A stretch of DNA of 9,871 bases from Bacteroidota bacterium (GTDB taxonomy: Bacteria > Bacteroidota > Bacteroidia > Flavobacteriales > Schleiferiaceae): assembly GCA_003023665.1 (NCBI GenBank), contig PXYR01000063.1, positions 1 through 9,871 on the forward strand, written 5' to 3'. The notes under the pieces were generated by a model, which saw only the letters and a list, made by a program, of their open reading frames with translations, made no database searches and had not been told where the DNA came from. The translations under genes were made by a program, and so were the position numbers. Positions 1-6,818 of this stretch are shown in pieces; positions within the stretch are counted from its first letter, which is position 1; each line of letters starts with the position of its first letter.

Positions 1-1909
1 GATATTCGGCATTGAAGAGCAGCTTAATTGGTGCAGCAGCAAAAAAACCTTCCGTCTGAAGAATATTTTCAGAGGTAGCTCCTGGGCCAAAATGATAGGC
101 TGTCCATCCGCGTAAGTCGTTGGAACCCCCCATGAAAAATGATTTTTCAAAAGGCACAAAATTTCCTTCCATTCCCCATGCTTCACTCATACCAATAAAT
201 CCACGAATGGCCCACTCTCGTTTACGTATTATTTGGTGGAAATAGCGGAAGTCCAGAGATCCCTTTACATAAGGAGCTATAGGTATACCAGCAATTTCTG
301 TGCGTCCTACAAGATTGAATAGGTGACCGCCCGTTTCAGCATCAAAGCCAAGGAAGAATCTGTTTTTTCCCTTTTGCCACGTATTACTGTAAGAATAATT
401 AGATCCAGAAAAAACAAGGTCTTGAAATCCCAAGAATAAGAACGGCGTATTGGTGGAATTGAGATCTATTTGAACAAGCGATAAATTGTAAGGTGTGAGC
501 CTGTGGTACGTTCTACCTATTCTCCAGGAGTACTCAACTCCGGAGGTAATATTAAGACGGTTGAACTCATTTGCACGGAATTGATAGGACGCTCGCGCAT
601 TAAAGGTTGTTTTTGGCGACCATTTTCTACTTTGTTTGGGCAACCATGAATTGGGTAACAACAAAGTGGGTAGGTTTAAACTAAGGCTTGTATTTAATTC
701 ACGCGCATCTATGAGCCAACTGGTATTGTTTGAATTTCGCTGCTCAGTAAGCGATCCACCAATGGAAAGTCGCAAAAGTTCTCCACCTTTAAAGAGGTTC
801 CTGTTGTCCCAACTTATATTTCCGCCCAGACCCAATGAACCATTGTTTCCTAAACCTTCTAATGCTGCAGTAACCGCCCGTTTAGGCAGCGGCACTAATT
901 TTATTTCTGTTTTAAGGGCGTCATTTTCCGGATAAATATCCAATTCAACATTTTGGAACAATCCTAATGAGCTGAGGTTTTTATAGGTTTCTCGTAGATC
1001 AGAATTACTGTACAACTGGCCTTGTTCTAGAAATATTTGACGGTCCAAAAATGCAGGTCGAAATTTTAATTCGGATTGCAATACATCTATCCCATGAACA
1101 GTGCGCGTGCTATCTATATTTTTTTTAATAGTTGAATAACTAAATGTAGGTTGAACGCGAATGGTCTTTAAGTATTTAGGTGTTAAATCATCACCGTATA
1201 CGTAAGGGTCTACAACACATGCTACCGTGCTATTCTGCGGTCCAGATGTAGTATCTATTTCAAAATAAGTCCAACCCAGTTTAGCAGTATAAAACCCTTG
1301 GTCTTTGAGGAAGTTGTTAATTGCAATACGTTCATTTTCTAATTGCTCTGCTTCTATAGGATTTCCAGCAGTATATGTTGACGTGAAGTATTGTAGGGTG
1401 CTGTCCATTACTCGACTAGTTGAAGTAATAGAGTATGCATTGGACAGGTAGGACGGCCCGGTTTCAATCTCGTAATAAGCTCGAACTCTTTTGCCTTTAA
1501 TTTTATGATTAGACTCGACTATAGTTTTATAATATCCAAGGTTGAAATAATGTAATTGTAGTTGAGATGCTGTATTCAACCGAGCAATACTATCGTAATA
1601 AGTGGGTGCTTCCCCAATGTTTCGCAGCCAGTTGCCTACAGCATTCTCACCTGCCCGTTCGCCCCATTGATAGAGCGTTAAGAAAAGGCGAATATTACCA
1701 AATCCTCGATTAGGACGCTGACGCATTATATCATAGTCATCATCTGATCTAGAGGTGTTGCCATTTACTTTGATGTTGTTTTCAACAAGTATAGGCTCTT
1801 CTGCACTTATTCTGCGTAATCCTGTGCAGCTTGTCAAAAAGAAGGCAGTGAATACCATCCAAAGGAAGTTCAAGTAAATAGGCCTTATTTTAGCAGGAAA
1901 ATTGTTCAC
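1..1909 (-). CDS. tamL: TamL-like BamA/TamA-family outer-membrane assembly lipoprotein (3' end cut by window edge)
   Basis: An uninterrupted frame of 636 codons runs from a GTG at 1909 off the left edge. The first 28 residues form a lipoprotein signal: basic K7 and R9, a hydrophobic stretch, then lipobox LTSC with C28 as the lipidated residue. Residues from about 45 to 350 look like POTRA-type periplasmic repeats (for example LKDQGFYTAKLGWTYFEI). The rest is an Omp85 barrel carrying the hallmark FFMGGSNDLRGW at residues 591-602. The family inserts or assembles proteins at the outer membrane. In Bacteroidota the lipidated form, TamL, is thought to partner with TamB; no tamB is visible here. 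An in-frame TAA at 1918-1916 excludes a longer start, and later starts (TTG at residue 13, ATG at residue 18) would lose the signal's positive charges. By family length I infer that roughly 100-200 residues of barrel are missing. Family assignment is firm; TamL rather than another BamA paralogue is inferred from the lipobox. Confidence 0.9.
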   Translation of the reverse strand, partial: MNNFPAKIRPIYLNFLWMVFTAFFLTSCTGLRRISAEEPILVENNIKVNGNTSRSDDDYDIMRQRPNRGFGNIRLFLTLYQWGERAGENAVGNWLRNIGEAPTYYDSIARLNTASQLQLHYFNLGYYKTIVESNHKIKGKRVRAYYEIETGPSYLSNAYSITSTSRVMDSTLQYFTSTYTAGNPIEAEQLENERIAINNFLKDQGFYTAKLGWTYFEIDTTSGPQNSTVACVVDPYVYGDDLTPKYLKTIRVQPTFSYSTIKKNIDSTRTVHGIDVLQSELKFRPAFLDRQIFLEQGQLYSNSDLRETYKNLSSLGLFQNVELDIYPENDALKTEIKLVPLPKRAVTAALEGLGNNGSLGLGGNISWDNRNLFKGGELLRLSIGGSLTEQRNSNNTSWLIDARELNTSLSLNLPTLLLPNSWLPKQSRKWSPKTTFNARASYQFRANEFNRLNITSGVEYSWRIGRTYHRLTPYNLSLVQIDLNSTNTPFLFLGFQDLVFSGSNYSYSNTWQKGKNRFFLGFDAETGGHLFNLVGRTEIAGIPIAPYVKGSLDFRYFHQIIRKREWAIRGFIGMSEAWGMEGNFVPFEKSFFMGGSNDLRGWTAYHFGPGATSENILQTEGFFAAAPIKLLFNAEY

Positions 1910-1911
1910 AG

Positions 1912-2652
1912 GTGCTTACTAAAAACGCTGAAAAATTAATTCGCAGTCTAACTTATCGCAAGAACCGCAAAAAAACGGGACTTTTTGTTGCTGAAGGAAT
2001 GAAGTTAGTGCGAGATTTTGTTTCTGCAGGCATCTCTGCTCATATAGTTTATTACACCGACGAGTTAGACGCTGTGTTTAAAGGTGAAAATGTAGTGAAA
2101 ATCAGTGCATCAGAAATGAAAAGTATCACTGCTTTGGATACACCGTCACCGATTTTGGCTCTTTTTGAGCAACCTAAATCGTCCTCGAAGGGTTTTGAAA
2201 AAGATTCCTTAATTCTGCTGCTAGATCGTATTCAAGATCCAGGAAATATGGGCACGTTATTGCGAACTGCCCTTTGGTATGATGTGAAATCTATTGCTAC
2301 CACTGAAGGCACAGTAGATGTGTTTTCTCCAAAAGTGGTGCAGAGCTCCATGGGTGCACATGCTCATGTAAATGCGGTGCAAAAAGATGAATTGGATTGG
2401 GTGCATTGGGCAAAGAAAAACGGCTACACTTTTGTAATCGCAGATATGGAAGGAGAAAGTGCTAGAGATTTTTCTTGGCCGGCTAAAACCATCCTAGTTT
2501 TAGGAAATGAGGGTCAAGGACCTTCCCAAATACTCAAAGCAGCGGGAAATGCGGTAACCATTCCTGCTGTATCGGGCAAGATGGAAAGCTTAAATGTTGC
2601 GGTAAGTGGTGCTACACTGTTGTATCAGTACGCCGCTTCAATTGATGTTTGA
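1912..2652 (+). CDS. SpoU/TrmH-family RNA 2'-O-methyltransferase
   Basis: This 246-residue protein is a SPOUT-fold enzyme that uses S-adenosylmethionine to methylate a ribose 2'-OH in rRNA or tRNA. An N-terminal substrate-binding domain contains RKKTGLFVAEG (about residues 19-29). The knotted catalytic domain carries all three family motifs: DPGNMGTLLRTA (109-120, with N112 and catalytic R118), LVLGNEGQGPS (195-205, with E200), and IPAVSGKMESLNVAVSGA (217-234, with N228). Length fits TrmH/RlmB-type enzymes, but the target nucleotide cannot be told from sequence. The start is a GTG; an in-frame TAG at 1891-1893 with no other start codon between forces it. The only SD-like bases, AGGA at 1895-1898, lie 13 bases upstream, which is far. 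The gene is divergent from tamL with a two-base gap and overlaps the convergent transporter gene by 41 bp at its 3' end. Confidence 0.93.
   Translation: MLTKNAEKLIRSLTYRKNRKKTGLFVAEGMKLVRDFVSAGISAHIVYYTDELDAVFKGENVVKISASEMKSITALDTPSPILALFEQPKSSSKGFEKDSLILLLDRIQDPGNMGTLLRTALWYDVKSIATTEGTVDVFSPKVVQSSMGAHAHVNAVQKDELDWVHWAKKNGYTFVIADMEGESARDFSWPAKTILVLGNEGQGPSQILKAAGNAVTIPAVSGKMESLNVAVSGATLLYQYAASIDV
1931..1961 (-). promoter_or_regulatory. Candidate tamL promoter inside the methyltransferase coding region
   Basis: On the minus strand TTG (1961-1959) is followed after 20 bases by TAATTTTT (1938-1931). This resembles the Bacteroidota pattern TTG, about 19-21 bases, TAnnTTTG, with the last base not matching. 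The box ends 21 bases before the tamL GTG, so the transcript would have a short leader. Any tamL promoter close to the gene must overlap the neighbouring gene, because the start codons are only two bases apart. The match is imperfect and AT-rich sequence gives chance hits. Confidence 0.35.
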
Positions 2653-3466
2653 ATCTCAAATTCAAAACTACACCACCAATAACTAGGAGTATACCTACAT
2701 ACATTTGCACGTTTGGTATGAAGTCGAACAAGAGTATGTCCCATGTTAAGGCAAATAGGACACCAATATACTTTAAGGGAGCCACGGTATTTACTTCAGA
2801 TAATTGGTAGGATTTGGTCATATATAGTTGAGCAAATTGCGTCATTAGACCAATGCCGATGAGCAAAATCCAGTCTGTGCCATGCGGCATGACCCAATTG
2901 AAGAAACTAAAAACTACCATAATTGGGAAAGCCACTAATGGAAAGTACATGACGACCACTAGGGGCTCTTCATTTTTAAGTTTTCTAATGCTATTGTAGG
3001 CAAGTCCAGAGAACATACTAGAGATAACACCTAGCGCCAATAGAACAGGTGGTATCTGAGCACTAGATCCTTTAACAACTACAATTCCAATAAATGAGAT
3101 AACGAAAAACAACCACTGTACCCAGCGTGTGCGCTCTCCTAGTAATAATCCAGCAATAAAAGCAGTAAAAAACGGGCTGAGGTATTGAACGGTTACCGCT
3201 GCACTCAGTGGCATTTTTTGAATGGTATAAAAAAACATGGTCAACGCCGTAGTTCCTGCTATACCGCGAATGAGCAGCCACTTTTTGTCCCTGCCCCAAG
3301 GATTGACCTTTTTCCTTTTTAGAAGGGTATAGCTCAACAAAAAAGTGATTAGCGATCTAAAAAGAACCAATTCTGTAGCCGGCAGATGAGGCAAGAATTT
3401 CACCATCAAGTTTACAGCTGCAAAGCACCCAACGGAGATGAGCATATAGCTAATGCCCTTACTCAC
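2612..3466 (-). CDS. EamA/DMT-family ten-helix transporter
   Basis: The 284-residue product is an integral inner-membrane protein of the drug/metabolite transporter superfamily, with two EamA repeats of five helices each. Hydrophobic segments lie at about residues 5-24, 31-50, 63-82, 88-110, 114-133, 138-160, 168-190, 198-216, 226-250 and 255-270. A typical family element is RGIAGTTALTMFFYTIQKMPLSAAVTVQYL (residues 67-96), spanning helix 3 into helix 4. The substrate cannot be predicted; known relatives export amino acids, metabolites or nucleotide sugars. The start is a GTG sharing its first base with the final base of the upstream porT stop (TAGTG at 3468-3464), which suggests translational coupling and co-transcription with ubiE and porT. 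The basic C-terminal tail (RFKHQLKRRTDTTV) is encoded partly antisense to the end of the methyltransferase gene. Confidence 0.88.
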   Translation of the reverse strand: MSKGISYMLISVGCFAAVNLMVKFLPHLPATELVLFRSLITFLLSYTLLKRKKVNPWGRDKKWLLIRGIAGTTALTMFFYTIQKMPLSAAVTVQYLSPFFTAFIAGLLLGERTRWVQWLFFVISFIGIVVVKGSSAQIPPVLLALGVISSMFSGLAYNSIRKLKNEEPLVVVMYFPLVAFPIMVVFSFFNWVMPHGTDWILLIGIGLMTQFAQLYMTKSYQLSEVNTVAPLKYIGVLFALTWDILLFDFIPNVQMYVGILLVIGGVVLNLRFKHQLKRRTDTTV

Positions 3467-4158
3467 TATTCAAAAGAAAAGTTAATCAGAATGGCTCTGT
3501 TGCGAATTGCGTCAAAGGCCTCCACGGGTAACGTCCCATCTTGCACAAGTAAGTTACTAAGTCCCCATGCTGCCCTAATTTGCGGTGAAAATTTGAAATA
3601 TTCGAAGTAAAAATCTGCTCCTAACCCTATCTCATAGTCACCACCGTGCCTCTTGAGCTTAAATAAGTTGTCATCTACCACTTTGGCTTTAGAGGAAAGG
3701 TCATTGGTGTAGCGCAGCCCACCCATCAAGAAGAGTCGGTAATTATCAATACGTACCGATTTAAATTTCAAGTGCAAAGGAAATTGTACATAAGAACTTT
3801 CTACTTGTCTAGTGGCTATAACACGCTGTTCTGTAAATGGATTTATGAGGTCAAAATGTAACCGTCGGACAGTCGCCGCAAACCCAGGCGTAAAACGAAG
3901 GTCTAGATGTTCGTTTAAGCGAAGGTTAGAAATGATATTTATGTTATATCCGGGCAGGGCCTCTGCTTCAACAGCAAAAATGTCTTCAACCTTGCTCAGG
4001 TCTTTTAAATCCATGTTGAAGTTGTAGTAATTGATTCCCATATGGAAACCAAAGTGAAGCGGAGCTTTATCGTAAAGGGGCTGATTTCTTAGACGTGAGA
4101 ATTGCGCACTAGCACTGAGTGACATCATCAAAATTAAAACGGCTATTCGAAATTTCAT
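3466..4158 (-). CDS. porT: PorT-like outer-membrane beta-barrel protein (type IX secretion)
   Basis: The 230-residue product begins with a clear Sec signal peptide, MKFRIAVLILMMSLSASA, probably cleaved before Q19. The mature part is made of alternating aromatic/hydrophobic strands typical of a small eight-strand-type barrel, e.g. LHFGFHMGINYYNFNM, LDLRFTPGFAATVRRLHF and YRLFLMGGLRYTNDLSSK, ending in INFSFE with a near-terminal F as in many outer-membrane barrels. Sequence features and position directly after ubiE match PorT/SprT, an accessory component of the type IX secretion system that exports adhesins, enzymes and gliding proteins. A frame extension to 4215 exists, but it would overlap ubiE and bury the signal peptide, so ATG 4158 is chosen; it lies 22 bases after the ubiE stop. 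Alternative: a generic PorT-family barrel not tied to secretion. The window holds no other type IX gene to confirm the role. Confidence 0.82.
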   Translation of the reverse strand: MKFRIAVLILMMSLSASAQFSRLRNQPLYDKAPLHFGFHMGINYYNFNMDLKDLSKVEDIFAVEAEALPGYNINIISNLRLNEHLDLRFTPGFAATVRRLHFDLINPFTEQRVIATRQVESSYVQFPLHLKFKSVRIDNYRLFLMGGLRYTNDLSSKAKVVDDNLFKLKRHGGDYEIGLGADFYFEYFKFSPQIRAAWGLSNLLVQDGTLPVEAFDAIRNRAILINFSFE

Positions 4159-4180
4159 CAGCACATTAACGCAAGTTGAC

Positions 4181-4915
4181 TTATTTTCTTGCCTGATATA
4201 TGGAGGCAATGCCAAAGGTAACAGGTTGTGTTTTGGTGGGTGTGAGTCCAGCGCTCTTCAATTCCTGTTCAAATGCTTGTCCATAAGGGAATGCTTCAAC
4301 ACTCTCTGGAAGGTAGGTATATGCTCGTGGATCTTTGCTTACTAATTTCCCCACGGTAGGTAAGATAGCTTTAAAATAAAACCAATAAATCTGTTTAAAC
4401 GGAAAGTACTGCGGCTGGCTAAACTCAAGGACTACAAGCTGCCCTCCAGGTTTTAAAACGCGCATCATGTCCTTGAGGCCGTTGCTTAGATTTTGGAAAT
4501 TACGCACACCAAAAGCAACTGTGATGGCATCAAAAGTATTGTCGGGATAAGGTAAATTTTCACTATCACCCAATTCCAAAATGATCTTCTTAGACAATCC
4601 TTTCTTGTTAATTTTATCGCGGCCAACACTAAGCATTCCTTCACTAATATCCGCGCCAGTGATATTTGCTCCTGTTCCTTTTGCAAGAGCTATAGCTAGA
4701 TCAGCTGTTCCGGTTGCTACATCAAGCACCATAGAAGGTTGGTCGGCTTGTATCATTCGAACTACTTTGCGTCGCCAACCCTTGTCAATGTTCAGGGATA
4801 AGATGTGATTCAAAAAGTCATAGCGTTTGGAAATATTGTCAAACATTTCTGCTACTTGTTCTTTTTTTTCAGCTTCGCTGTTGTGGTAGGGTTTGATATT
4901 TTCTGCTCCCGCCAT
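4181..4915 (-). CDS. ubiE: Demethylmenaquinone methyltransferase UbiE/MenG
   Basis: The 244-residue class I SAM-dependent methyltransferase catalyses C-methylation of demethylmenaquinone, the last step of menaquinone synthesis; Bacteroidota generally use menaquinone, so MenG is the likely physiological role. Visible family signatures are YDFLNHILSLNIDKGWRR (residues 32-49), SAM-binding motif I LDVATGTADLAIA (64-76), the internal VAFGVRNF element, and RVLKPGGQLVVLEFS near residue 170. Length is as expected for the family. A longer frame reaches back to 5017 but would run into the divergent ABC exporter gene and adds residues foreign to the family, so the start is ATG 4915. An exact -7 box (4942-4935) lies 19 bases upstream. 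The gene heads a probable ubiE-porT-transporter operon. Confidence 0.95.
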   Translation of the reverse strand: MAGAENIKPYHNSEAEKKEQVAEMFDNISKRYDFLNHILSLNIDKGWRRKVVRMIQADQPSMVLDVATGTADLAIALAKGTGANITGADISEGMLSVGRDKINKKGLSKKIILELGDSENLPYPDNTFDAITVAFGVRNFQNLSNGLKDMMRVLKPGGQLVVLEFSQPQYFPFKQIYWFYFKAILPTVGKLVSKDPRAYTYLPESVEAFPYGQAFEQELKSAGLTPTKTQPVTFGIASIYQARK

Positions 4916-4934
4916 TGCTTTAAATTTTCGGTCG

Positions 4935-4942
4935 CAAAGGTA
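4935..4942 (-). promoter_or_regulatory. -7 promoter box for the ubiE operon
   Basis: The minus strand reads TACCTTTG, an exact match to the Bacteroidota -7 consensus TAnnTTTG, ending 19 bases before the ubiE ATG. Transcription would start around 4931-4929 and leave a leader of roughly 15 bases. I see no TTG at the usual -33 distance. The box forms one arm of the near-palindrome at 4934-4963. Confidence 0.6.
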
Positions 4943-4954
4943 GGCCATATGCCC

Positions 4955-4962
4955 TAACTTTG
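4955..4962 (+). promoter_or_regulatory. -7 promoter box for the ABC exporter gene
   Basis: The plus strand reads TAACTTTG, an exact match to TAnnTTTG. Only five bases (CCGCC) separate it from the exporter ATG at 4968, so transcription would begin at or within a base or two of the start codon, implying a leaderless mRNA. No TTG is present at the expected -33 position. The box is the right arm of the palindrome shared with the ubiE promoter. Confidence 0.55.
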
Positions 4963-4967
4963 CCGCC

Positions 4968-6764
4968 ATGAGTGAAAGAACTACCGAATCCAATAATAAA
5001 GCAGATAAAAGGCGCAAAACTCTGAAGATTAGCGACCTAAAGCAGCTCAGTAAAATTTTTGCCTATGTTGGTCCCCACAAGGGGCTATGGGCTTTGGGAT
5101 TCGTATTCCTTCTTATAACGATGATTACCTCTTTGTTGTTCCCAAAACTTTTGGGTGGTCTAATGTCCTCTTCTCCAGATAACCTTAGGGATAATATGCT
5201 GCAGATGATGGGACTTTTGCTGGTTCAGAGTATAGCCAGCTTTTTTCGAGTAGTTATTTTTGTTACCGTCACAGAACGCGCACTCGCCGCCATTCGAGAG
5301 GATTTGTATAGTCGCTTGATCCATTTACCAATGACTTTTTTCTCTTCAAAAAGAGTAGGAGAGTTGAATTCACGGGTGGCTTCTGATACCTCACAAATAG
5401 GGGAGACCTTAACAACAACATTGGCCGAGTTTTTACGCGGTATTTCTATGGTAATAGGCGGAATCACCATACTCGCCTTCACTTCTATTAAATTAACGTT
5501 GTTCATTGTCGCAGTTATTCCTCCATTAATTCTTGTTACTATCATTTTTGGAAGATTTATTCGCAAATACTCCAAGAAAGTTCAAGATGAAGTGGCTGCC
5601 TCTAATACCATAGTAGAAGAAACTTTTGCGGGCATACAAACTGTTAAGGCGTTTGCAAATGAGGCATGGGAACGCAACAGATACGCCAAGCGAGTTAGTG
5701 CAATAGTAGGAATCGCGGTAAGGGGCGGATATTATCGGGGGGCGTTTGCTAGTTTCATCACCTTTGGTTTATTTGGAGCCATAGCCTTAGTGATTTGGTT
5801 TGGAGCAGGAATGGTACATGAAGGTCAATTGGCAGGTGAAAAACTGAATGAGTTTATTTTATATGCCTTATTCATTGGGGGTTCTATTGGTGGTTTAGCC
5901 TCCGTTTATGCTCAGTTACAAAAGGCCATAGGGGCAACGGAGACGATTTTCAATTTAATGGAGGAAACTCCTGAAATGGACATAAATAGTGAGAATGCGG
6001 CGTCCATTGACGTATCTAAAGTTGCTTTTAGCAAAGTGAATTTTAGCTATCCCACACGAACAGATGTGCAAGTGTTGAAATCAGTCAGTTTTGATTTAAA
6101 TCGGGGGAAGACTTTGGCACTTGTAGGACGAAGTGGTTCAGGTAAAAGTACTATTGCCTCATTATTGATGAGGTTTTACGCTATTGAAAATGGCGTAGTT
6201 ACAGTAAACAAAAAGCCGCTTTCTGAGATTGATTTGAAGGCTTGGCGGAATGCATTGGCTTTTGTGCCGCAAGATGTGCTGCTTTTTGGTGGTACTATTC
6301 GGGAGAATATAGCTTATGGAGATACCAAAGCAGGGGAAGAACAAATAATAGAGGCTGCAAAGCAAGCGAATGCCTGGGAATTCATACAGGGATTTCCAGA
6401 AGGTTTGGAAACCACAGTTGGTGAGCGCGGAGTGCAACTCAGTGGTGGGCAACGCCAGCGAATTGCCATTGCAAGAGCGCTTTTAAAAGACCCTCAACTA
6501 CTTATTCTAGATGAAGCTACTAGTGCTTTGGATAGTGAAAGCGAGCAGCTTGTACAAGAAGCTTTGGAGCGATTGATGAAAGGTAGAACATCAGTGGTCA
6601 TTGCACATAGATTATCTACCATCCGCAATGCAGATCAAATTCTTGTTTTAAATGAAGGTGAGGTTACTGAAAGAGGGTCACACGACGAGTTGATTGATCA
6701 AGGCGGAATCTATGCCGAATTGGTTAAGCTGCAGAATGTGGCAAAGGCGTCTAATGAATTCTAA
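4968..6764 (+). CDS. Half-size ABC exporter (fused membrane and ATPase domains)
   Basis: This 598-residue type IV ABC exporter acts as a homo- or heterodimer in the inner membrane, using ATP to export a substrate that cannot be inferred; close family types include MsbA-like lipid flippases and multidrug exporters. A basic cytosolic N-terminus (residues 1-40) precedes about six helices, near 41-58, 79-99, 155-172, 175-195, 260-280 and 294-312. The ATPase domain is complete: A-loop Y361, Walker A GRSGSGKST (387-395), Q-loop Q435, VGERG X-loop, signature LSGGQ (491-495), Walker B LLILDE (511-516) with catalytic E516, D-loop SALD (519-522) and H547. All catalytic residues are present, so both sites of a homodimer should be active. 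An in-frame TAG at 4941-4943, with no other start codon before 4968, fixes the start. It is divergent from ubiE and is followed after 54 bases by the FtsB-like gene. Confidence 0.94.
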   Translation: MSERTTESNNKADKRRKTLKISDLKQLSKIFAYVGPHKGLWALGFVFLLITMITSLLFPKLLGGLMSSSPDNLRDNMLQMMGLLLVQSIASFFRVVIFVTVTERALAAIREDLYSRLIHLPMTFFSSKRVGELNSRVASDTSQIGETLTTTLAEFLRGISMVIGGITILAFTSIKLTLFIVAVIPPLILVTIIFGRFIRKYSKKVQDEVAASNTIVEETFAGIQTVKAFANEAWERNRYAKRVSAIVGIAVRGGYYRGAFASFITFGLFGAIALVIWFGAGMVHEGQLAGEKLNEFILYALFIGGSIGGLASVYAQLQKAIGATETIFNLMEETPEMDINSENAASIDVSKVAFSKVNFSYPTRTDVQVLKSVSFDLNRGKTLALVGRSGSGKSTIASLLMRFYAIENGVVTVNKKPLSEIDLKAWRNALAFVPQDVLLFGGTIRENIAYGDTKAGEEQIIEAAKQANAWEFIQGFPEGLETTVGERGVQLSGGQRQRIAIARALLKDPQLLILDEATSALDSESEQLVQEALERLMKGRTSVVIAHRLSTIRNADQILVLNEGEVTERGSHDELIDQGGIYAELVKLQNVAKASNEF

Positions 6765-6805
6765 TAGAATACGCACAAGTAGATACAAATTCGGGGGTCT
6801 TTATG

Positions 6806-6813
6806 TAACTTTA
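6806..6813 (+). promoter_or_regulatory. Possible -7 box before the FtsB-like gene
   Basis: TAACTTTA matches five of the six fixed positions of TAnnTTTG and lies exactly five bases before the ATG at 6819, the same geometry as the box at 4955-4962. It would give the divisome/mutase operon its own, leaderless start, separate from read-through out of the exporter gene. The rest of the 54-base gap (6765-6818) shows no convincing terminator and no -33 TTG. Confidence 0.35.
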
Positions 6814-6818
6814 GGAAT

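Larger units (their letters stand above)
4934..4963. promoter_or_regulatory. 30-bp near-palindrome spanning both divergent -7 boxes
   Basis: Pairing base 4934 with 4963 and moving inward, 13 of 15 pairs are complementary; only 4940/4957 and 4945/4952 fail. The arms are GCAAAGGTA and TAACTTTGC, and the centre is CATATG at 4946-4951. The two -7 boxes account for the arm symmetry (CAAAG/CTTTG) but not for the symmetric centre. It may be an operator for a dimeric regulator, or simply back-to-back promoters with chance symmetry between them. Polymerase could hardly occupy both promoters at once. Confidence 0.5.

Noticed and set aside
636..935. Plus-strand open frame of 99 codons.
   Set aside because: It is antisense to the intact tamL barrel, whose translation is continuous and matches the family; the antisense peptide has no recognisable features.
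1886..1893. TATTTTAG as a -7 box for the RNA methyltransferase.
   Set aside because: It deviates at one fixed position, has no TTG at a suitable distance, and such sequences are frequent in AT-rich DNA.
4159..4215. Upstream extension of PorT by 19 residues.
   Set aside because: It would overlap the ubiE end and place a signal peptide internally; the signal starts precisely at ATG 4158.
4916..5017. Upstream extension of UbiE by 34 residues.
   Set aside because: It would cover the divergent promoter region and the first codons of the exporter, and family members start near MAGAENIKPY.
5225..5575. Minus-strand open frame of 116 codons.
   Set aside because: It mirrors the membrane domain of the ABC exporter, which has full motif support; no start signal or homology is apparent.
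6758..6770. Inverted repeat ATTCTA-A-TAGAAT across the exporter stop codon, as a terminator.
   Set aside because: The stem is AT-only with a one-base loop (or four pairs with a five-base loop) and has no following T run.
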